From NCBI GenBank assembly GCA_947587565.1, contig CANPYA010000032.1, positions 1-11,376 on the forward strand: a DNA stretch of 11,376 nucleotides, in the 5' to 3' direction. Within the stretch, counting starts at the first letter, position 1. Every line of letters begins with the position of its first letter. The translations under genes were made by a program, and so were the position numbers. The stretch is from an uncultured Bacilli bacterium. Lineage in GTDB: Bacteria > Bacillota_I > Bacilli_A > RF39 > UBA660. Of this stretch, positions 7,191 through 11,376 are shown in pieces. The notes beneath the pieces are model-generated. The model was not told where the DNA came from and made no database searches. It was given only the letters and a program-made list of their open reading frames with translations.

Positions 7191-7195
7191 GCAGT

Positions 7196-7906
7196 ATGTT
7201 AGAGTTTGTCGAACTACTTTTAAATTCGTGCGACAACATTATTAGTCAATTAATCTTACTTAAAAGGTTTAAACATCATAAAGAGGTGAGAAAATATATG
7301 AAAGCTTTAGAAAAAGAAAATATATCACCTTATGAAAGATATTGTATTAATAAATTCTTTTATGGTTTAGATGTTAAGTATGAAGAAATTCCTGATTTTT
7401 ATTATCCTACTTTATCAGCCTATGGTAATGAGTTTATTGAGGGTTTAATCGGCGATATTCCTAATTTAAAAGACCAAGTCTTAAAGCTTAAAGAGTATAA
7501 AGATAATGCTAAAGTTAATGATTATGTTGATGAAAAATTTCCATATTTTTTTGAAACTAATCCATATGCCAAAAATATTATTCTTACTTATTACTATGAT
7601 GTTCCTAATTTAGATATTACCCCAACAGCAAAATCATTACACATTACCCTTGGTAGTATTTATTTTAAGAAGTTAATTCAAAAGCAAGAAAAAAGGGAGA
7701 AGAAATTAATTAGGAAGAATAGTAGAAGACTTAAAGTAGGAGATAGAATAATATTAGAAGATGGTCCATTTAAAGGAATGGAAGGTGTCGTCTTAGAAAA
7801 AGGAAGCGAATTTATAAAGTTAGAAATGAAATTATTTGGAGATAAGACACCTTGTGATATGGATTACCTAACCAAATTTAAGAAAGTAGGGAAGAAGAAA
7901 TGCTAA
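7196..7906 (+). CDS. Protein with C-terminal NusG-type KOW domain
   Basis: A 236-residue soluble protein. The C-terminal part (about 178-228) matches the NusG KOW domain: LKVGDRIILEDGPFKGMEGV, then a short linker, KLEMKLFGDKTPCDMDY, the counterpart of NusG's GDxVxxxxGPFxGxEG...VxxFGRxTPVELxF. In NusG this domain contacts S10/NusE or Rho and couples transcription to translation or termination. I do not see the usual N-terminal NGN domain with its WYV start. Instead, residues 1-160 are mostly helical and unrecognised, ending in TPTAKSLHITLGSIYFKKL (142-160), which is faintly HTH-like, then a basic linker (161-179). The start is set by the strong Shine-Dalgarno. The last 7 bases (ATGCTAA) overlap the next gene, implying translational coupling. 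It could be a NusG/LoaP-like paralogue with a replaced N-terminus; partner unknown. Confidence 0.7.
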   Translation: MLEFVELLLNSCDNIISQLILLKRFKHHKEVRKYMKALEKENISPYERYCINKFFYGLDVKYEEIPDFYYPTLSAYGNEFIEGLIGDIPNLKDQVLKLKEYKDNAKVNDYVDEKFPYFFETNPYAKNIILTYYYDVPNLDITPTAKSLHITLGSIYFKKLIQKQEKREKKLIRKNSRRLKVGDRIILEDGPFKGMEGVVLEKGSEFIKLEMKLFGDKTPCDMDYLTKFKKVGKKKC

Positions 7907-10350
7907 AAAGTCGTATTGAATTACATTTAGAATCATCTTATGGTTATTTTGAAAAAGAGAGTATGATTACTCCAGAAGAACTCGTAGATTATCTAATTAA
8001 TAATAATGTTAAAGCCGTTGGGGTTGTTGATTACCTTTCGGCTTTGACGATACCAGTTTTATTAAAATTAAAAAAAGAGCATAATTTAAAAACTAAATTT
8101 ATTTTTGGCATTAGTGTTAATATTAAATATAATGCTTTAGATGTGCCATCAGTTATATTAGCTAAAAATACCAAAGGATTAAAAAAACTATATGAAATTA
8201 TAACTATGGCCAATAAGCAAGAAAAAAGATTTTTAAGAAGTGAAGAATTAGAAAATTATCATACGGATTTAATTTATGGAATTACAAGATTTGACTTAGA
8301 TAAAGATTATGAAAAAGTAATCAAAAATTATGAATATATTGAAATAGATCCAGATACTTTGAAAAGTGATGCTCTTAAAATAGAGGAGTATGCTTTAAAT
8401 AATCATCTTTTACTAATAAGTAGTAATAAACCCAATACTTTGAATAAAAAATTAACCGAAGAATTTGGCATAAATAGAGAATATTTAACTACTAAGGAAA
8501 TGTTAAAAAAATTAAATTATTTACAAAAACCTTTTGATGCTGTTATTAATAATGTTTATGAATTAGTGAATAAAATTACGGATTATGAATTACCGAAAAA
8601 AGAAAAGCAATTATTTAAATATGCAAGTTGTGACTTAGAAAAAGAAGTTTATGAACGAGCTAATTTACTTTATTTAGAAGAAATACCTAATGATGTTCAA
8701 AAACAAATCGCTAAAGAATTAAAAATTATTCAAAAATATCATTTAAGTGATACAATTATGTTACTTGAAGATTTAATTCGAAAAGGAAGTTTAAATAGTT
8801 ATACAACTTTAGGTGGTTACCTTTCCAACACTTTAATTGTGTACATTCTTGGTTTAACAGAAGTTAATATGATGGATTTAAAAAATAAAAGGGATTTAGA
8901 AAAAGATATTTTAAAATATGGTTATAATTTCCGTATTAACACGAGTACCGAAGAAATACCTAAATTACAAGATTATTTAAGAAGATTAACTAATCAAAAA
9001 GATGTTTATTATAAAGGAACTTATCGTACTCTTTACACTGTTTATAAGAATAGTCCCGATACCTATAAAGAAATATATTCTGATATGGGAATAATTCCCA
9101 ATACTTGTTATGTTATTCCAAATGGTGTTAATATTTTAGATTATACTCCCTTAAATTGTTTAAACGATAAAATGGTTACTTGTTTTAATTATGAGTATTT
9201 AGATAAGTATTTTGCAAGTATTTATTTTGCTAATCCGAGTAATTATGATTTATTAAATAAGTTAGAAGAAAGATGTGATTATTTAGTAGATAATATTCCT
9301 TTAAATATCGAAGAAGTAGTTCAAGAAACCTATGAATTTGTCGATAATTATGACAATAAAAAATTTTTATTAAATAATTACATGCCTGAATTAAGAATGC
9401 CTAAAAAGGGAGTGAATATTAAAACTATAGAAGACTTAATTGAGTTAGAAAATCTTACTAATGGTAATTGGCAAAGTAAAGTAATAAGTTATTATTATTT
9501 AAATTATTATAAAGTGAAATATCCTAAAGAGTTTTATGATATTTATTATCATTATATAACTGATTTCTTTCAAATAGATGATATAAAAGAGGAGAAAGAT
9601 CAAGAAAAATTAGCAATAATAAATATTATTTTAAAAAGAATTGCAGATTTAAAATTAGCAGATATTTTAGAAGATAAAACGAATGAGAATATACAAAAGT
9701 TAAAAGAAAATATTTTACAAAATAAAATTACCATTATTAATTATGAAGGTGTAAGTACCACAGATTTAATTGTTAATTTATTAAGTATGTTAAGTATTAA
9801 AGAAAAATATAAAACCCATTTATATTCGTTAAGACTTAGAAGTGAATATTATAATCGCCATTTAATAAAACTATTATCGGGAATTGATAATAAAATGCTC
9901 ATTAAATATTTATATCCGTATGTGGGAGTAAGTAAAAATACTCCTGGTAAAATTGAAAGTACTAAATTTTTAGAAGCCGTAGAATTAATTCAAAATAGTC
10001 CCATTTATATAAGTAGTACGAAAGCTTATGAAAATAAAGATTATTTAAGTTATGCCTTATTAGATAGTGATGAAGATATTGTAATTTTTGAAGATTTAAA
10101 TTATTTATTAAAAGAAGATAATTTAAGTAATAAAGAATTAATTAAAAAGATAAAAAGTAAGCAAAAGAAGAAAAGAGTTATTATTATGAGTAGAAGTAAA
10201 ACTAATGTAGAACTTAATGAATATCAAAATTTAGACGTAAATATTATAAATATATCTAGAAATAAAAATAATTATAATTTTAATCTCTTAAATAATAGAT
10301 GTAATATTTTACTGTCTAATTCTTTTGGAAAAATATTTTATGATGATTAG
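7900..10350 (+). CDS. Catalytically dead PolC-type DNA polymerase III alpha fused to a DnaB-like RecA fold
   Basis: An 816-residue soluble protein. Residues 1-230 resemble the PHP domain of PolC: RIELHLE (5-11) for the usual RVELHLH, VVDYL (42-46) for ITDHG, then REYLTTKEMLKKLNYL (193-208). Next come the palm/fingers: KELKII (272-277), LGGYLSNTLIVYILGLTEVN (304-323) where PolC has RGSVGSS...ITEVNP, YYKGTYRTLYTVY (370-382) and YVIPNGVNILDYTPLN (404-419). Ungapped alignment replaces PolC's catalytic PDIDLNF by YNFRINT (342-348) and the third aspartate (LDILGHD) by Y442. A thumb-like stretch, YYLNYYKVKYPKEFY, follows at 532-546. Residues 605-816 match DnaB's C-terminal domain: ITIINY (610-615), LYSLRLRSE (641-649), SPIYISST (700-707), IVIFEDLNYL (727-736). 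Walker A GKT is STT (619-621) and SLEM's glutamate is R645. There is no OB or exonuclease insert. Role inferred non-enzymatic. Confidence 0.72.
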   Translation: MLKSRIELHLESSYGYFEKESMITPEELVDYLINNNVKAVGVVDYLSALTIPVLLKLKKEHNLKTKFIFGISVNIKYNALDVPSVILAKNTKGLKKLYEIITMANKQEKRFLRSEELENYHTDLIYGITRFDLDKDYEKVIKNYEYIEIDPDTLKSDALKIEEYALNNHLLLISSNKPNTLNKKLTEEFGINREYLTTKEMLKKLNYLQKPFDAVINNVYELVNKITDYELPKKEKQLFKYASCDLEKEVYERANLLYLEEIPNDVQKQIAKELKIIQKYHLSDTIMLLEDLIRKGSLNSYTTLGGYLSNTLIVYILGLTEVNMMDLKNKRDLEKDILKYGYNFRINTSTEEIPKLQDYLRRLTNQKDVYYKGTYRTLYTVYKNSPDTYKEIYSDMGIIPNTCYVIPNGVNILDYTPLNCLNDKMVTCFNYEYLDKYFASIYFANPSNYDLLNKLEERCDYLVDNIPLNIEEVVQETYEFVDNYDNKKFLLNNYMPELRMPKKGVNIKTIEDLIELENLTNGNWQSKVISYYYLNYYKVKYPKEFYDIYYHYITDFFQIDDIKEEKDQEKLAIINIILKRIADLKLADILEDKTNENIQKLKENILQNKITIINYEGVSTTDLIVNLLSMLSIKEKYKTHLYSLRLRSEYYNRHLIKLLSGIDNKMLIKYLYPYVGVSKNTPGKIESTKFLEAVELIQNSPIYISSTKAYENKDYLSYALLDSDEDIVIFEDLNYLLKEDNLSNKELIKKIKSKQKKKRVIIMSRSKTNVELNEYQNLDVNIINISRNKNNYNFNLLNNRCNILLSNSFGKIFYDD

Positions 10351-10780
10351 CATTAACAATAAAATGCCATTTAAAATTTGTTAAATTAAATAATTCATAA
10401 TTATAATCTTTATCTAATAAGTATATAACTGCAAATAATTTATCTTTTTTAAATAATTCATTAAGATCTTGGAAACTTACTTGACATTCTTTTGTATCCA
10501 TTAATTTTCCTGAATATTCTTTTGCTAAATAAATATCTAAATCATATATTAAATTAGGATATTCCACTAGTAAATTCCCGGCATATTTTGGATTATGTAT
10601 TTCTAAGTTAGTCTCTTCTTTAAATTCTCTTATGGCAGCTTCTAAAGAAGTTTCACCATCTTCAATTTTACCACCTGGTATATCATAAAAACCTTTGCTA
10701 ATTTCCGTGGTATATTTTATAACAACAACTTTATTATCTTTTATTAAAAATGTTCTAACAGCTTTTCTTATCTTTTTCGT
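10316..10780 (-). CDS. Nudix hydrolase, apparently lacking a normal start codon (ACG)
   Basis: Nudix enzymes hydrolyse nucleoside-diphosphate-X compounds. Reading the minus strand from 10780 gives about 154 residues starting (ACG)-KKIRKAVRTFLIKDNKVVVI. The Nudix box runs from residue 37 to 59 in the form G-x5-E-x7-RE-F-x-EE-T-N-L: R51, E52, E55 and E56 are all present, and only the usual late glycine is N58. After the box comes YPNLIYDLDIYLAKEYSG. A GTG at 10567 would begin downstream of the box and cannot be the true start. Upstream in the same frame are TGA at 10789-10787 and TAA at 10801-10799, with no ATG, GTG or TTG between the TGA and the box. The ACG lies where the family normally begins (M-KK-IRKAV), with AAGTGA and a TGCTAAAAT promoter correctly placed. 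The 3' end overlaps the convergent PolC-like gene by 35 bases. Fold secure; expression uncertain. Confidence 0.78.
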   Translation of the reverse strand, partial: TKKIRKAVRTFLIKDNKVVVIKYTTEISKGFYDIPGGKIEDGETSLEAAIREFKEETNLEIHNPKYAGNLLVEYPNLIYDLDIYLAKEYSGKLMDTKECQVSFQDLNELFKKDKLFAVIYLLDKDYNYELFNLTNFKWHFIVNANHHKIFFQKN

Positions 10781-10800
10781 AAAGTTTCACTTAAATATTT

Positions 10801-10809
10801 ATTTTAGCA
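10801..10809 (-). promoter_or_regulatory. Extended -10 promoter of the Nudix gene
   Basis: On the minus strand this reads TGCTAAAAT, an extended -10 with one mismatch to TATAAT. Transcription would start near 10794, about 14 bases before the ACG at 10780, the same short-leader arrangement as the + strand promoters here. AAGTGA (minus strand, 10792-10787) would be the ribosome site. Confidence 0.45.
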
Positions 10810-10974
10810 TATTATTTGTATTTTAAAAGGAAATAATTCAATAACATCAGTACATTTTGTGTTTTTAGTTATTCAACCTAAAAATAGTGTTAAATTATAA
10901 TTCTAAAATATGAAAAAGAGCATTTTTATGTTCAACTAAATATATTTATAAACATTTTAAACTATTAATATTGG

Positions 10975-11008
10975 TAAAATAAAAAAATCAATCTATTAAA
11001 GACTGATT
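10975..11008 (-). terminator. Rho-independent terminator for the minus-strand AlbA_2-type gene
   Basis: Read on the minus strand, AATCAGTCT (11008-11000) pairs along nine positions with AGATTGATT (10994-10986), one of them a G-U, around loop TTAAT, followed by a T-run and ATTTTA. On the + strand the same stem has an A-C mismatch, so it is polarised towards minus-strand transcripts. It lies about 80 bases past the stop of the gene at 11088. Confidence 0.75.
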
Positions 11009-11026
11009 AAATTTTAAATGGAGCGA

Positions 11027-11045
11027 TTGTAGAAGATATCTACAA
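11027..11045. repeat. Perfect hairpin-forming inverted repeat
   Basis: TTGTAGA (11027-11033) and TCTACAA (11039-11045) form a perfect 7-base stem with a 5-base loop. On the + strand it is followed by CTTTT, so it could be a weak + strand terminator; on the minus strand there is no T-run. It lies between the AlbA_2-type gene stop and its terminator, so it would be in the 3' untranslated region of that transcript. Confidence 0.5.
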
Positions 11046-11087
11046 CTTTTACTCATAACGATTTAATATATAGTAAATCAATAATTT

Positions 11088-11376
11088 TTATTTTAATACA
11101 TAATATGTATTTTTTCCAGTACCTTTTTTTATTAAAATATGGTCATCTAATAATTTGTTAATAATTTGTTTTGATCTTGTATTTCCTATATCTAATAGTT
11201 TTTCAACTTCCAATCTAGTTATTTTTGTTTTTTCTTTAACATATTTTGTAATGATTTCTTCTTGAGTCATATTATTAAATTCGTTTTTATTACTTTCAAT
11301 ATAGTTTAAATTTGGTAATGTTATCTTAAAAACATTTTCTGATAATTCAATAATTGGTTTTAGTTTAGAGTCTTGA
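11088..11376 (-). CDS. AlbA_2/Schlafen-type (COG2865-like) regulator, C-terminal fragment
   Basis: The minus-strand frame is open from the right edge of the window to TAA at 11088, giving the last 95 residues; the start lies outside. An ATG at 11270 is internal, since coding similarity continues upstream of it. The fragment begins QDSKLKPIIELSENVFKITL, matching the end of the AlbA_2 ATP-binding regulators, where the pattern is 'PxxxESxxxFKVTL'. After a variable linker comes a winged helix: TQEEIITKYVKEKTKITRLE, then VEKLLDIGNTRSKQIINKLL, then a wing ending GTGKNTYYVLK. Members are predicted ATP-dependent transcriptional regulators, often in mobile or defence-rich regions; the N-terminal AlbA_2 domain itself is not visible here. 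It is followed by its own terminator. The winged helix is clear, the family name is likely but rests on a short stretch. Confidence 0.65.
   Translation of the reverse strand, partial: QDSKLKPIIELSENVFKITLPNLNYIESNKNEFNNMTQEEIITKYVKEKTKITRLEVEKLLDIGNTRSKQIINKLLDDHILIKKGTGKNTYYVLK

Larger units (their letters stand above)
10781..11087. other. Non-coding gap between Nudix and AlbA_2-type genes
   Basis: About 307 bases of very AT-rich sequence with no gene I can support. It holds the Nudix promoter at its left end, a minus-strand terminator (10975-11008) and a second perfect hairpin at 11027-11045. A TATAAT at 10896-10901 precedes a 10-codon open frame (ATG at 10910) that is too short to call. 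Confidence 0.6.

Noticed and set aside
8031..8213. 60-codon antisense frame in the PolC-like gene
   Set aside because: Lies inside the conserved PHP region of the + strand gene; nothing supports it independently.
10353..10374. GCATT/AATGC inverted repeat after the PolC-like gene as terminator
   Set aside because: Only a 5-base stem with a wide loop and no T-run on either strand; it also lies inside the Nudix coding region.
10896..10939. TATAAT followed by a 10-codon mini-ORF at 10910
   Set aside because: Too short, no ribosome site, and TATAAT-like strings are common in such AT-rich DNA.
1..11376. CRISPR array, tRNA/rRNA genes, insertion-sequence ends
   Set aside because: No regularly spaced identical repeats, no cloverleaf with CCA-type arms, no transposase or terminal inverted repeats seen on reading both strands.

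Overview
The window is a very AT-rich stretch of a low-GC Gram-positive genome. TGA is used as a stop (first LRR gene, 3447-3449) and every tryptophan I checked is TGG, so the standard bacterial code fits better than the Mycoplasma code. A secreted D-Ala-D-Ala carboxypeptidase implies peptidoglycan. Together these point to an uncultured, host-associated Bacillota/Bacilli lineage on the Mollicutes side of the tree rather than a wall-less mycoplasma. That placement is inference from composition and gene style only.

Layout. (1) 8-790: the 3' portion of a LigD-type ATP-dependent DNA ligase, with the adenylation lysine motif missing from the window and an in-frame stop at 5-7. (2) 820-1716: an ASCH domain fused to a transglutaminase-like cysteine-protease-fold domain. 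(3) 1773-7039: a tight five-gene operon on the + strand (gaps of 1-5 bases) between an extended -10 promoter and a clear Rho-independent terminator. It holds two tandem paralogous leucine-rich-repeat proteins, a small beta-rich protein, a D-Ala-D-Ala carboxypeptidase and a winged-helix/HTH protein. (4) 7196-10350: a two-gene unit with its own promoter and a perfect Shine-Dalgarno. A protein with a NusG-type KOW domain overlaps by 7 bases an 816-residue protein that I read as a PolC-type DNA polymerase III alpha fold with all three catalytic aspartates replaced, followed by a DnaB-helicase-like RecA fold whose Walker A lysine is also replaced. (5) 10316-10780, minus strand: a Nudix hydrolase, convergent with and overlapping the PolC-like gene, whose start codon appears to be ACG instead of ATG. 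(6) 11088 to the right edge, minus strand: the C-terminal part of an AlbA_2/Schlafen-type (COG2865-like) regulator with a terminal winged helix, followed by a terminator.

The strongest candidate for something undescribed is unit (4): a pseudo-polymerase/pseudo-helicase fusion translationally coupled to a KOW protein. It looks like a maintained, non-catalytic replisome mimic or scaffold, perhaps linking replication and transcription. The open frame is intact over 816 codons and the fold-defining motifs survive while catalytic residues do not, which argues for a retained non-enzymatic role rather than decay. The LRR pair, with a 340-residue N-terminal domain of no recognised family, is the second point of interest.

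Regulatory style: three + strand genes have the extended -10 TGTTATAAT only 13-23 bases before the start codon, and the Nudix gene has a similar TGCTAAAAT. Predicted leaders are therefore very short.
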